Part shown: positions 1 to 13,300 of the stretch, in pieces
Numbering within the stretch: the stretch's first letter is position 1
How the letters are laid out: the number at the start of each line of letters is the position of its first letter
From: an uncultured Pseudomonadota bacterium
Lineage (GTDB): Bacteria; Pseudomonadota; Gammaproteobacteria; Burkholderiales; Methylophilaceae
Assembly: GCA_903882525.1 (NCBI GenBank)
Contig: CAIRXI010000078.1
Span: forward strand, 1-39,043
Direction of reading: 5' to 3'
DNA length: 39,043 nucleotides
Position numbers and translations under genes: made by a program
Notes under the pieces: generated by a model
The model's input: the letters and a program-made list of their open reading frames with translations, nothing else
The model's database searches: none
What the model was told of the DNA's origin: nothing

Positions 1-1
1 G

Positions 2-142
2 CCCTGCCTTTCCACCATCGCCACCTTGAAAAATGAATCTAAAAGCAGTGGATTTATGTGGCTATCTATAGCGTGGTCGCTTAGCTTGGCTTGGGTGGTA
101 AGTTTTGTATTTTACCAAGGAGCCCGCGCACTAGGTTTTTAA
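2..142 (+). CDS. feoB: Ferrous iron transport protein B, C-terminal fragment (5' truncated by window edge)
   Basis: Frame 2 is open from the window edge and reads PCLSTIATLKNESKSSGFMWLSIAWSLSLAWVVSFVFYQGARALGF*, resembling the FeoB C-terminal PC.(A/S)T(I/V)A..K.E.G..W...YQ segment. Not in the ORF track because it lacks a start in the window. Confidence 0.8.
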   Translation, partial: PCLSTIATLKNESKSSGFMWLSIAWSLSLAWVVSFVFYQGARALGF

Positions 143-227
143 AAGAGTCTGCGACAAAAATATGGCAGATAAACTTAGCGCGGTTAAAGAAGTTATTCTT
201 TGCTTATAAAACCTATTGGAATTGTTC

Positions 228-252
228 AGGCGCTTGCGAGCAACAAGCGCCT
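228..252. terminator. Perfect 9-bp inverted repeat AGGCGCTTG-N7-CAAGCGCCT between convergent feoB and glnB
   Basis: Exact arm complementarity read from sequence; lies between two convergent 3' ends. No clear U-tract on either strand. Confidence 0.45.
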
Positions 253-275
253 ATATATAACGAAGTCCTAAATAA

Positions 276-2275
<2,000 letters not shown>

Positions 2276-2342
2276 TTAAGTGCGCTCATTGCAAATAAGC
2301 TTTAACCTAGTGACTAAACTGCAAACAGCCAAAGTGGGGAGA

Positions 2343-3296
2343 TTAATAAGAACCACCAGCCTCTTTCAGAAGGTGGACGATTTCTGTATCACGGCCTTTA
2401 AGTGCATACACCAAAGGGGTCAGTCCGTATTGGTCTTTAGCTTTTACATCAGCCTTATTGTCGATGAGCAATTTAACGATGCTAGCATTCTTGTTATTGA
2501 CCGCAACATGGAGTAATGAAGAACCTTGATAGTCTAAATTATTCACATTAGCACCCGCTATAATAAGTACGCGTGCTGAATCCAGTTTAGATTTTTTAAC
2601 TGCCCAAGTTAAGGCAGTCCACTTTGAAGCATCCTTTTGTTCTAATGCTGCACCTTGCTTCACTAGCAATTCAACTACTGGTGCGTTCCCTTCTCGCGAA
2701 GCAATCATTAATGCCGTGGTATCTAATCTATCCCGCGCCTGCATATCGGCTTGATGCTCAAGCAGAATTTTAACTGTGGCTAAGTCACCGCCCTTTGCCG
2801 CGTGCATCAGTACCGTTTTGCCATCATCGCTTCGGGAATTTACATCCACGCCATGCTTCAATAAAATATCAACTGCGGGGGCAAAGCCTGCTACAGCAGC
2901 CATACCAAAAGCACTCCAACCAGCAGCGTCACGTACTTTTGGATCAGCACCATGACTAAGCAATACTTCTATGGTATCAATATAGTTTTTCTTGGCAGCA
3001 AACATAAGTGCTGTCCAGCCACCGTTATCCTTTGCATTCACATCAGCGCCTTTGTTTAGGAGCGCAGAGGCAACCTCGGCATTATTCTTGCGCGCTGCGT
3101 ACATCAAAGCGGTAATACCATCCGCATCTTTAACATTAGCACTAGCCCCGCTATTTAACATTGCATTGACTGCAGCCAAGTCGCCTTTACCTGCGGCTGT
3201 CAGCATGTAGCTAATTTCTTCGGTTGCTTGGGCAGAAGACACTGCCATCAATGCCACCAAGCAAAATGCAAAAATATTTTTGTATAGAGTATGCAT
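2343..3296 (-). CDS. Secreted/periplasmic ankyrin-repeat protein
   Basis: Signal peptide MHTLYKNIFAFCLVALMAVSSAQA followed by multiple ~33-aa ankyrin repeats (DGITALMYAARKNNAEVASALLNKGADVNAKD). Confidence 0.9.
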   Translation of the reverse strand: MHTLYKNIFAFCLVALMAVSSAQATEEISYMLTAAGKGDLAAVNAMLNSGASANVKDADGITALMYAARKNNAEVASALLNKGADVNAKDNGGWTALMFAAKKNYIDTIEVLLSHGADPKVRDAAGWSAFGMAAVAGFAPAVDILLKHGVDVNSRSDDGKTVLMHAAKGGDLATVKILLEHQADMQARDRLDTTALMIASREGNAPVVELLVKQGAALEQKDASKWTALTWAVKKSKLDSARVLIIAGANVNNLDYQGSSLLHVAVNNKNASIVKLLIDNKADVKAKDQYGLTPLVYALKGRDTEIVHLLKEAGGSY

Positions 3297-3306
3297 AAGA
3301 ATTAGG

Positions 3307-4188
3307 CTATTTTATTTTAAGATTAATTGCAGCCAACACGGCTTCACCAAGTCCTGCCGGTGAACTTGCCACTACTGCACCAGCGCGCTCTAAAGCACGC
3401 ATTTTGTCTTCGGCCTTACCACTGCCGCCCGAAATAATAGCACCTGCATGACCCATGCGCTTACCCGCAGGTGCCGTTTGTCCCGCAATATAAGCGGCAA
3501 CAGGCTTACTTACATTACTTTTAATAAATTCGGCTGCCGCTTCCTCATCAGAACCACCAATCTCACCCACCATAATGATAGCTTCGGTTTCATCATCGGC
3601 TTCAAACATTTCTAGGCATTCAATAAAATTCAACCCCTTAATCGGGTCGCCGCCGATACCAACGCAGGTACTTTGTCCTAACTTCAAGGCCGTTGTCTGA
3701 TGCACCGCTTCATAAGTGAGAGTGCCAGAGCGCGATACAATGCCGACTTTACCGCGTAAATGAATGCTACCGGGCATAATGCCGATTTTACACTCGCCAG
3801 GGGTAATCACACCGGGGCAGTTAGGGCCAATCAACTTAACATTATAAGAGTTGAGCACATGCTTAACATTCAGCATATCTAATACGGGGATGCCTTCGGT
3901 AATGCAAATAATAAGCTCAATACCAGCATCGCAAGCCTCTAAAATAGAATCAGCAGCAAACGCAGGTGGCACATAAATCACACTCGCAGTCGCGCCAGTT
4001 TCTCGCACAGCATCACGCATAGTATTAAATACAGGTAAACCTAAGTGTATTAAGCCACCCTTACCCGGAGTAACGCCACCGACCATTTTAGTGCCATAAG
4101 CCAATGCCTGTTCCGAGTGGAAGCTACCTTGCTTGCCAGTAAACCCTTGGCAAAGCACTTTGGTGTTCTTATTCACTAATATACTCAT
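3307..4188 (-). CDS. sucD: Succinyl-CoA ligase (ADP-forming) alpha subunit
   Basis: [45 protein letters not shown] and [17 protein letters not shown]; overlaps sucC by 4 nt. Confidence 0.97.
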   Translation of the reverse strand: MSILVNKNTKVLCQGFTGKQGSFHSEQALAYGTKMVGGVTPGKGGLIHLGLPVFNTMRDAVRETGATASVIYVPPAFAADSILEACDAGIELIICITEGIPVLDMLNVKHVLNSYNVKLIGPNCPGVITPGECKIGIMPGSIHLRGKVGIVSRSGTLTYEAVHQTTALKLGQSTCVGIGGDPIKGLNFIECLEMFEADDETEAIIMVGEIGGSDEEAAAEFIKSNVSKPVAAYIAGQTAPAGKRMGHAGAIISGGSGKAEDKMRALERAGAVVASSPAGLGEAVLAAINLKIK

Positions 4189-5348
4189 ACTAAAACTGCC
4201 TTCACTGCTTGCACCGCAGCATCGGTTAAGCCATCGGCCGAAATGATATTTAAACCACTGGTTTGCAACATGGTTTTACCTAGTTCCACATTGGTACCTT
4301 CTAAACGGACAATCACCGGAATTTGCATACCAACTTCTTTCACCGCGGTAATAATACCTTCGGCAATAATATCGCAGCGCATAATCCCGCCAAAAATATT
4401 TACTAAAATAGCTTTTACATTACTATCGGCCAAAATAATTTTAAACGCCTTAGTGACGGTTTCTGCAGTAGCGCCACCGCCGACATCTAAAAAGTTAGCC
4501 GGCGCCCCGCCATGTAGCTTAATTAGATCCATAGTCGCCATCGCTAAACCAGCTCCGTTTACCATGCAACCTATATTGCCATTAAGCGCGATATAGTTTA
4601 GACCGGCGTGATGCGCAACCGCTTCTTTGCTGTCCTCCTGCGACCAGTCGCGCTGCTCAGCCAAAGCCTTTTGTCTGTAAAGTGCATTATCGTCCACACT
4701 CATTTTGCAATCTAGTGCGAAGAGCTTGCCATCAGTGGTGACGACTAAAGGGTTGATTTCCAACAAAGCCAAATCATTGTCTTTAAATAGTTTATAAAGA
4801 CCTTTAAGAATTTTTGAAAATGCGCTGATTTGATCACCGGCCAAGTCTAGTTTAAAGCCCAAGTTGCGCGCTTGGTAATCCATTAATCCAGTTAAAGGGT
4901 CACAGACTTCCTGTAATATTTTTTCTGGGCTGTTCTGGGCAATTTCTTCAATATCCATGCCGCCAGCACTAGAGGCTACGACTACCACGCGCTCCAACGT
5001 TCTATCTACTAGCATGGATAAATATAACTCACGTGCTATTGGTAGTGTTTCTTCAATCAACACCTGATTCACAGGCTGACCATCTGGTGCATTTTGATAG
5101 GTGACTAAAGTTTTACCTAGTAGCTCACTGGCCACCACTTGCGCTTCACTAGCTGATTTAACAATCTTAACGCCACCCGCCTTACCGCGACCACCAGCAT
5201 GCACCTGTGCTTTCACGACCCAAGCATTACTAGCAATTTCGGTGGTGACGGCTACCGTCTCCTTTGCTACTGCCACCACTTGACCTCGCGGCACCGGAAT
5301 ACCATATTTTTGCAATAGCGTCTTGGCTTGATATTCGTGCAAATTCAT
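4185..5348 (-). CDS. sucC: Succinyl-CoA ligase (ADP-forming) beta subunit
   Basis: [25 protein letters not shown]-grasp motifs; [16 protein letters not shown]. Confidence 0.97.
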   Translation of the reverse strand: MNLHEYQAKTLLQKYGIPVPRGQVVAVAKETVAVTTEIASNAWVVKAQVHAGGRGKAGGVKIVKSASEAQVVASELLGKTLVTYQNAPDGQPVNQVLIEETLPIARELYLSMLVDRTLERVVVVASSAGGMDIEEIAQNSPEKILQEVCDPLTGLMDYQARNLGFKLDLAGDQISAFSKILKGLYKLFKDNDLALLEINPLVVTTDGKLFALDCKMSVDDNALYRQKALAEQRDWSQEDSKEAVAHHAGLNYIALNGNIGCMVNGAGLAMATMDLIKLHGGAPANFLDVGGGATAETVTKAFKIILADSNVKAILVNIFGGIMRCDIIAEGIITAVKEVGMQIPVIVRLEGTNVELGKTMLQTSGLNIISADGLTDAAVQAVKAVLV

Positions 5349-5494
5349 AACAATAATGCTCTATTTAAAGGTAACTATCATTTTCTCGCAATTCAGCCAA
5401 ATGTGCTAGTACTGGCTTCATATTCTGAGCCAATACAGCCAAGCCGAGGTGTGCCAAGTGTATAATCTATTTTTTTAATATAATCAAAAAAACT

Positions 5495-6334
5495 ATGCGT
5501 TTAGTTATTCAAAGCCAAGCCATTAATTACTCACATTTAGCCCATATTCATCAATTATGTGCGACTAGTGTCCAATTTGTGCAAACTGGGCAACACGCTT
5601 ACTACTTAGCTAACCAAACGGAGATTCTGCCGGCAGTGCAGCAGTTTTGTGCAGACCAGCATATAGATTGTAGTTATGTGCAAAATAAGCAAATCCTAAA
5701 TAATTATGGTTTGTGCGTCATGGATATGGATTCGACACTTATTAGCATTGAATGTATTGATGAAATCGCCGATATGATTAATATCAAACCGCAAGTGGCT
5801 GAAATTACTGAACGCGCAATGCGTGGCGAACTCGACTTTGCGCAAAGCCTACGTCAACGTGTTTTGCTATTAAAGGGCTTACAACATTCTGACCTAATGC
5901 GGGTATTGGATGAACGGCTAAAACTTAATCCTGGGGCCACTGAGTTAATTGCCGCATGCAGAAGCAATAACATTACAACCTTACTGGTTTCTGGTGGCTT
6001 TACTTTTTTTGCTGAGCAAGTCAAAACGATGTTAGGTTTGGATTATGCAGTTTCTAATACGCTAGAAATTATAGATGGTAAATTGACTGGTCATATATTA
6101 GGCAACATTGTGGATGCACAAGGTAAGGCTGATGAGCTTGTTAAACTACGTGAAAAGTTAGGATTAACTGCCGCGCAAACCATTGCTATCGGCGATGGCG
6201 CGAACGATCTGAAAATGATGGCGGTTGCCGGTATCGGTATCGCTTACCATGCTAAACCTATTGTACAAACACAGGCTACTTACGCCCTTAATTATGTGGG
6301 ATTAGACGGCGTAGTGAATTTGCTCACCACTTAG
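5495..6334 (+). CDS. serB: Phosphoserine phosphatase
   Basis: HAD motif MDMDSTLISIECIDEIAD, VSGGFTFFAE, GDGANDLKMM. Confidence 0.95.
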   Translation: MRLVIQSQAINYSHLAHIHQLCATSVQFVQTGQHAYYLANQTEILPAVQQFCADQHIDCSYVQNKQILNNYGLCVMDMDSTLISIECIDEIADMINIKPQVAEITERAMRGELDFAQSLRQRVLLLKGLQHSDLMRVLDERLKLNPGATELIAACRSNNITTLLVSGGFTFFAEQVKTMLGLDYAVSNTLEIIDGKLTGHILGNIVDAQGKADELVKLREKLGLTAAQTIAIGDGANDLKMMAVAGIGIAYHAKPIVQTQATYALNYVGLDGVVNLLTT

Positions 6335-6338
6335 CGTT

Positions 6339-7169
6339 CTACAACACAAGCAACTGTTCTAGCTCAGCTTCAGTAAATCCGGCTTTGCGCCTAGCTTCTA
6401 AATTAAATGGGCCACGAAGCTTAGGTGCTGAATATTCCACACAAAGGCGCTTAAAGGTTTGTAATGGCGGCAATCCCTGTTGATTACACAAGTAATTAAA
6501 CCAAGTATTGCCAATAGCAACATGCCCCACTTCATCGCGTAAAGTAATATCCAAAATTTGGGCAGCTTGCAAATCTCCTGCCTGTGCCAGTTTTTCCCTT
6601 AGCGCTGGCAAAGCATCCAAACCTCTAGCTTCCATAGTTCGCGGCACCAAAGCCATCCGCGCCAGGATATTTAGCTTGGTTCTATCCACCATTTCCCAAA
6701 GACTATTATGCGCGGCAAAGTCTCCGTAATGAAAACCGAGACGATGCAAATGTCCGTTGAGTAAATTGAAATGATGTGCTTCTTCTGCAGCCACTTGTAG
6801 CCAATTGGCATAGTAGCTTTGGGGCATATCACTGAAGCGCCAAATCGCGTCCAATGCTAAATTAATAGCATTAAACTCTATATGGGTGAGCGCATGGACT
6901 AGCGCAGCGCGGCCAGCAATCGTATTCATTGCACGGCGTTTTACTAGTAATGGAGGAACTAACTCCGGCTTTTCAGGCCGTCCGGGAATAGCACGCAATT
7001 CGGTTGCTAATATGGATGCGCTTGAACGTGCCGTGTCGAGCTCCATCTGCCCACCTTGCCAAGCAAGCGCTAATGCGCTGACTGCCTCTGATTTTAGTAG
7101 CGCATCAGTTTCGGCTAAGCAGTTTAAGGCGGCTAAGCGAAGTTCAACGGAAAGTTGCTGCGGTAACAT
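6339..7169 (-). CDS. DUF455 / ferritin-like domain protein
   Basis: Carboxylate/His motifs ALTHIEFNAINLALD, AAEEAHHFNLL, DEVGHVAIG typical of the DUF455 ferritin-like family. Confidence 0.85.
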   Translation of the reverse strand: MLPQQLSVELRLAALNCLAETDALLKSEAVSALALAWQGGQMELDTARSSASILATELRAIPGRPEKPELVPPLLVKRRAMNTIAGRAALVHALTHIEFNAINLALDAIWRFSDMPQSYYANWLQVAAEEAHHFNLLNGHLHRLGFHYGDFAAHNSLWEMVDRTKLNILARMALVPRTMEARGLDALPALREKLAQAGDLQAAQILDITLRDEVGHVAIGNTWFNYLCNQQGLPPLQTFKRLCVEYSAPKLRGPFNLEARRKAGFTEAELEQLLVL

Positions 7170-8044
7170 TAATGCAGGGAGATAAAATCTAATTCACCCG
7201 CCTTCATATCAGGCACCATTAAATATTGCTCGTCCCGTGTTAGTGCAATATCTGCTGCAGATTGATAACCGGCCTTTATTTCAGCTACTTCTCCGGCCAG
7301 ATTCATGCTAAAAATCTTGCCGTTTTTCCAGTCACTGACGTACATTTTTCCACTAGAATGATGCACTAAACCATCACCACCGCCAAAGCCTTCAGCGAGG
7401 TTTGTGAATGCATGTGTTTTCATATTAATACTGTATAAAACACCGGAAACAAAATCTACCACCGTTAACACATCGCCAGTATCATCCATCAGCAAGCCGT
7501 TGGGTGCTAGTAGACGTGGTTCTTGCTTGTTGTTAAGCACCAGCGACACTTTGCCTTGTGCGTTTATTTTGTAAATTGCGCCACCCACACCGTTTAGGTC
7601 ACCGCTATCGCTGACATATAAATTGCCGGCAATATCCGCCTCTAAATCATTTAAAAATAGCGGCAGTTCAGGAAATGCATTGGTGTCAGCAAACACTTGA
7701 GCTTTACCCTGCATATCTATTTTTAATATCTTCGTTTTATCGGCAACATATAAATATTTACCTATAATGACTAAGCCTTTAGGGTCATCTAATCCTGATG
7801 TAAAGACACTTGCTTTGCCATTCTCAATCACTGTAATCTGACCGTCGCCATCTTTGCCAAAGCCGTTAATCTCAGAAACATAAATCTTGCCATCTTGGCC
7901 CTGCACCACAGACTCAGGCATTTTCAATCCGCTAATTTTTTGCATATGTATGGAACTTGGTTCTTGAGCGCTAGTAGGTAATGAAATGCCTAACGTGGTA
8001 ATTGCAGCAATGAACAGTCCGCTGACTAATGAGGGTTTATTCAT
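7169..8044 (-). CDS. Secreted SMP-30/gluconolactonase-like beta-propeller protein
   Basis: Signal peptide; repeats such as GNLYVSDSGDLNGVGGAIYKINAQGKV and GKMYVSDWKNGKIFSMNLAG. Confidence 0.75.
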   Translation of the reverse strand: MNKPSLVSGLFIAAITTLGISLPTSAQEPSSIHMQKISGLKMPESVVQGQDGKIYVSEINGFGKDGDGQITVIENGKASVFTSGLDDPKGLVIIGKYLYVADKTKILKIDMQGKAQVFADTNAFPELPLFLNDLEADIAGNLYVSDSGDLNGVGGAIYKINAQGKVSLVLNNKQEPRLLAPNGLLMDDTGDVLTVVDFVSGVLYSINMKTHAFTNLAEGFGGGDGLVHHSSGKMYVSDWKNGKIFSMNLAGEVAEIKAGYQSAADIALTRDEQYLMVPDMKAGELDFISLH

Positions 8045-8108
8045 ATCATCCTTTTAAATGGTAACTCAATAAAAATTAATCTGACTTAGATCACCTAAGA
8101 TCTCAAAA

Positions 8109-9380
8109 TTAAGTAAGCGTATCGGCCCAGATGTTTTGCGCCCAAGCCTTGGCATACAAACCTTCTTGCTCACTAGGACTCGCAGATACGCCGCCACCTT
8201 CGGCAGATACCATGATTTTTTTCACAGCGTCATAACGGTAAACATTAGCGACATGAATGGCAGCCTTGTCGGTGACGTAGCTATAACAAGTATTTGCAAA
8301 TACTGGCATTGCGTCAGGTGCCAAGCCAGCCATCAACTGTACTATGGCACTAGCGCAAACTTTGGCTTGATTAGTGGCCATATGGGCAGACTTAGGTAAA
8401 GCGGCTGATACAGCATCACCAATCACATGTACATTAGGCGCTAATTTTGACTCATAACTTAAAAAATCCACTTCACACCAACGCTTATCAATATTATTAA
8501 GTTTTGCCATCTGCGCAACTTTACCAGCACGCTGCGATGGAATGATATTAAGCACATCAGCATAAACGGAATCAAATTCTGTTTTTACGGTTTTAGCCTT
8601 TAAGTTGACATCTATTATCGTGTTATTAGGACGGTAATCAACAATTCCTGTGTATAGCTCATTGAAGACTTTGCTGAACAAGCCTTTTTTGGAAATGATC
8701 TCTGCATTGGCATCCAATACAATCACTTTAGATTTAGGCTTATTATTTTTAAGGTAATAAGCAACCTGTGCGGCACGCTCATAAGGCCCTGGTGGGCAAC
8801 GGTACGGCGCCTTGGGCACGTTCATGACAAATACACCACCATCAGGCATGGCTTCTAACTGTTTACGCAAATTAACAGTTTGCCAACCGGCTTTCCATGC
8901 ATGTGGCACCTGCTGTTGCGCCTCAGTGCTTGCCAACATTGGCAAGTCATCATAAATAAAATCAATGCCAGGTGCAATCACTAAGCGGTCATAACTCAGC
9001 TCACCTCGTAACATGCTTATTTTCTTGGTGCTCACATCAATGGCGGTAACCTGATCATGCACCCACTGAATACCATGATTAGTTTTGAGTAAATCATAGC
9101 TAAAACTTAAATCATTAATGCTTTTACTACCACCCAATACGAGATTGCTTAATGGGCAGGATACAAACTGCTGACTGGCCTCCACCACCACGACTTCTAT
9201 AGAGCCCATACTCCAAATGCGCAGATACTTCGCGACGCAAGCCCCAGCATAACCACCACCAATAACCACTACACGGCCCATGGGAGGCTTATTTGCTCGG
9301 GCAAAGGCTGGCAAGCTCAATGACCCCAGACCTAAGCCTAAGCCTGATAACTTAACAAAGTCACGACGGTTAATGACCAT
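8109..9380 (-). CDS. fccB: Sulfide dehydrogenase (flavocytochrome c) flavoprotein subunit, Tat-exported
   Basis: Twin-arginine signal NRRDFVKLSG; FAD GGGYAG; FccB-like cysteine contexts SCPLSN (FAD attachment), APYRCPPGPYERAAQVAYYLK and NTCYSYV (redox pair). Confidence 0.85.
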   Translation of the reverse strand: MVINRRDFVKLSGLGLGLGSLSLPAFARANKPPMGRVVVIGGGYAGACVAKYLRIWSMGSIEVVVVEASQQFVSCPLSNLVLGGSKSINDLSFSYDLLKTNHGIQWVHDQVTAIDVSTKKISMLRGELSYDRLVIAPGIDFIYDDLPMLASTEAQQQVPHAWKAGWQTVNLRKQLEAMPDGGVFVMNVPKAPYRCPPGPYERAAQVAYYLKNNKPKSKVIVLDANAEIISKKGLFSKVFNELYTGIVDYRPNNTIIDVNLKAKTVKTEFDSVYADVLNIIPSQRAGKVAQMAKLNNIDKRWCEVDFLSYESKLAPNVHVIGDAVSAALPKSAHMATNQAKVCASAIVQLMAGLAPDAMPVFANTCYSYVTDKAAIHVANVYRYDAVKKIMVSAEGGGVSASPSEQEGLYAKAWAQNIWADTLT

Positions 9381-9804
9381 GATCTTTCAATAATGGCTGT
9401 GATTGCAACACTGCGGCTTGATGAGCGGGAAGTCGTGAAAAATATTCCGCCAAGTCTTCAATTTCAAGGTTAGTTAATCCTTTGGCGTGATGATGCATCA
9501 CTGTCGCGGGGCGCTGGCCTAACTTGAAAGCCTGCATTTTGCTAATAAAATCAGTTTTATCGATTGCGGCCAGCGAGTTGATATGACTTAAATCATTTTG
9601 CGTGGCTGTGGCATGATTGTTTATGCTACTACCAACACTATTACCATCAGTGCCGTGACAGGCAGCACATGATGCAGCCAAGGTACGCACATGCAAAAGC
9701 ATGGATGCTGATTGAAATGCCTGAGCATTACTTTCTTCTGCACAAGCAATTATCGGGCTATAAAGCCCGATAATTATGGTCAAAAAATAAGCAAAGCTTT
9801 TCAA
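9370..9804 (-). CDS. Class I monoheme cytochrome c, probable partner of FccB
   Basis: Signal peptide; single CAACH heme motif (SCAACHGTDGNSVG); overlaps fccB by 11 nt. Confidence 0.85.
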   Translation of the reverse strand: MKSFAYFLTIIIGLYSPIIACAEESNAQAFQSASMLLHVRTLAASCAACHGTDGNSVGSSINNHATATQNDLSHINSLAAIDKTDFISKMQAFKLGQRPATVMHHHAKGLTNLEIEDLAEYFSRLPAHQAAVLQSQPLLKDHGH

Positions 9805-9828
9805 TGCCCTATCTAGCTTAACAAAATA

Positions 9829-10320
9829 TTAAAAACACTTTTGCTCTAAACAACCTTCGTCTTTAACGCCCATTTTAACTAAGAAATCGACCATTTTAGT
9901 GTTGTCCATATCACGCAATAAACGAAGAACAGAAACATCGCCTTTAGCTCTGATATTAATGTTAGCGCCTTTATCAGCTAAGTACTGCGTCATTTTCTCG
10001 TCACCATCATAAGCAGCATGATAAAAAGCAGTCCATTGCGTCATAGGATGTTGGTAGTCTAATTTAGCACCATGTTCAACAAAGTATTTTACCAATGGAA
10101 GTTGACCCTTAGCTGCAGCCATTAGTAGTGGTGGCCAAGCAAAATAGCCTACGTTCACGTCCACACCACTTTCTACGTATTTTTTGACTAACTTCATATC
10201 ACCTTTACCGATTGCATCGGTAAATTCAACTGACTCATCATCGGTCAGCGCTCTAGCTGCCATTGCGTTAAATGAGAAACCCAAAACCATTACCGCTAAC
10301 AATACTTTCAATAATTTCAT
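9829..10320 (-). CDS. Small secreted ankyrin-repeat protein
   Basis: Signal peptide MKLLKVLLAVMVLGFSFNAMAA; ankyrin repeats; C-terminus ...KDEGCLEQKCF. Confidence 0.85.
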   Translation of the reverse strand: MKLLKVLLAVMVLGFSFNAMAARALTDDESVEFTDAIGKGDMKLVKKYVESGVDVNVGYFAWPPLLMAAAKGQLPLVKYFVEHGAKLDYQHPMTQWTAFYHAAYDGDEKMTQYLADKGANINIRAKGDVSVLRLLRDMDNTKMVDFLVKMGVKDEGCLEQKCF

Positions 10321-10377
10321 ACTATTTTTCTCCTGCCTTATGTAATAAATTTAATTTCTCTATTTTTATAAAAGTGC

Positions 10378-13300
10378 TTACGCAATAAAAGCTCTTGCAT
10401 TGCGGAACATCCGCATCCAAGCACTATCTTCAGCGTTACCACAAGCTTGCCAAGTGTTTTGTACATTACGGATTACCCGTTCTGGATGTGGCATCATAAT
10501 ACTAAAACGCCCATCTGTGCTGGTTAATCCAGTAACACCCTGTGGCGACCCATTAGGATTGTATGGGTAGCTAGTGGTAGGCATTGAAGCGTTATCAATA
10601 AAGCGCATCGTCACCAATTTTTTAGCCAACAAGCTATTGACTGCAGAAAGTTCAGAAAATTCCGCATAACCTTCACCATGTGCAACGGCAATTGGCATTT
10701 GACTACCCGCCATGCCGTTAAAGAACAGTGACGGTGACTCTAAAACTTCCACCATTGCCAACCTAGCTTCAAACTGCTCTGATTTGTTACGCACAAAATG
10801 CGGCCAATGCGCTGCGCCTGGAATCAGCTCACGTAAGTTGCTCATCATCTGACAACCATTACAAACCCCTAGTGCAAAGCTATCTGTTCGTTCAAAGAAT
10901 GCTGAAAATTCATCACGTGCTCGCGTATTAAATAAAATCGATTTTGCCCAGCCTTCACCAGCACCCAACACATCGCCGTAAGAAAATCCACCGCAAGCCA
11001 CAAAGCCAGCAAATTCTTGCAATGAAACGCGACCACTAATAATGTCGCTCATATGCACATCATATGCTGCAAAGCCGGCACGATCGAAAGCTGCAGCCAT
11101 TTCCACATGCCCATTGACACCTTGCTCACGCAAGATTGCCATTTTTGGACGCACGCCAGTTGCTATATAAGGTGCGGCTACGTTGGCACTGGGCTCATAT
11201 GTCAGCTGGCTAAATAAACCACGATTGTTAATATCTAAAATACGGTCGTACTCTTGCTGAGCACAATCAGGGTTGTCGCGTAGTTTTTGCATCTGATAGG
11301 TCGTTTCTGACCACATACGATGTAAATTAACCCGTGTGTCCGCAAACAACTCCAGGCCATGCTGACTGATGGTAATTTGATTGCTCGGCACTACGTCGGC
11401 AATCACGTGCGCCAAGCCATTAAATTGCGCAGCGATTTCTAACGCATGCTTGGCCTGAACCTGAATGACCGCACCTAACTCTTCGTTATAAAGTACGTCA
11501 ATCACTGCACCGGACAACGATGACAGGTCTACTTGCAAGCCACAATGTCCTGCAAAACTCATCTCAACCAAAGTTGCAAACAGACCACCGTCAGAACGGT
11601 CATGATAAGCCAACAGCTTTCCAGTTAGGTTAAGTTCCTGTATGTTGGTAAAGAAGTGCTTTAATTGTTGCGCATCATCCACATCTGGTGCGACATCACC
11701 CACCGCAGCGTATACCTGCGCAAGGCTAGAGCCACCCATACGATTTTTACCTGCACCTAGGTCAATTAAGATCAGCTTAGTATTTGCATAATCAGGATTA
11801 TCCTGTGGCGTTTTAAGTTGGGGCGTCAGCGTTTTACGAACATCAGGGCTAGCAGAAAAAGCCGTCACCACTAATGAAATAGGCGAAGTGACCGCTTTAT
11901 TTTTCCCACCCTCTGTCCACAGTGTTTTCATACTCATGGAATCTTTACCCACTGGGATACTAATGCCCAGTTGTGGGCACAACTCCATACCGACCGCTTT
12001 CACAGTGGCATATAAAGCTGCATCTTCACCTTGATGCCCAGCTGGTGCCATCCAGTTTGCGGAAAGCTTTAAGTCACTCAAGTCTTCGATTAAACAAGCA
12101 GCGATATTGGTAATCGCTTCGCCTATTGCCATTCGACCTGAAGCTGGCGCATTTACTAATGCCAGCGGTGCTTTTTCGCCAATGGCAAAAGCTTCGCCTC
12201 TGTAAGTGTCGTAACCAGCAATGGTTACCGCCACATCAGCAACTGGCACCTGCCACGGACCTACCATTTGCTCACGCGCCACAAGACCGGTCACTGAGCG
12301 GTCCCCGATAGTGATCAAAAACGTTTTATCGGCCACGCCAGGTAATCTTAATACACGTGCTGCCGCCTCTTTTAAATCAATACGGCTACTATCAAAAGCT
12401 TTTAAATTAGGGACCGTGCTTGTAACATCGCGGGTCATTTTAGGTGGTTTACCCAGCAGTACAGATAAATCCATATCCACCGGCTTGTTGTCAAAATGGC
12501 TATCGGCAACGGTTAAATGACGCTCAGCCGTGGCATAACCCACCACTGCAAATGGGCAACGCTCGCGTTCACATATCGCTTGAAAACGTGGCAAGTCAGC
12601 CGGTAACACAGCCATCACGTAACGCTCTTGCGCCTCGTTACTCCACAACTCTCGTGGCGACATGCCCGGCTCTTCATTATGTACATCTCGCAATTGGAAT
12701 GCGGCGCCTACACCAGCATCATTCACCAATTCTGGGAAGGCATTAGAAATTCCGCCTGCACCAACATCATGAATACTTAAGATTGGATTATGGTCGCCTA
12801 ACTGCCAACAACGATCGATGACCTCCTGTGCACGGCGCTCTAGCTCCGGATTGCCACGCTGCACCGAATCAAAATCCAGATTCTCGATATTGCTACCTGT
12901 ATCCATACTTGAAGCCGCGCTGCCGCCGAGACCGATTAGCATGGCGGGTCCGCCTAGTTGTATTAAAGCGGCTCCTGCTGGGATTGGATTCTTTTTAGAA
13001 TGCTTGGCTGAGATATTACCGATACCTCCAGCCAACATAATAGGCTTATGGTAACCACGCACTTCATCATTGATTTCCAGCTCAAAAGTACGGAAATAGC
13101 CGGCAATATTGGGGCGTCCAAATTCATTGTTATAAGCAGCGCCACCTAATGGGCCGTCAAGCATAATTTGTAACGGCGAAGCGATACGTCCAGGTTTGCC
13201 ATAGGCGGTCGATTCCCATGGCTGACCAAACTCTGGAATATTCAGATTAGATACTGAAAATCCAGTTAAACCAGCCTTAGGTTTAGAGCCACTTCCGGTT

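Noticed and set aside
5461-5484. Two TATAATC/TATAATC hexamers upstream of serB
   Set aside because: No credible -35 at the right distance; the second lies too close to the ATG to serve as a -10.
8083-8106. Short dyads (CTTAG-N5-CTAAG, AGATC-N6-GATCT) between fccB and the propeller gene
   Set aside because: Only 5-bp arms in an AT-rich gap; no U-tract and no FNR-type match.
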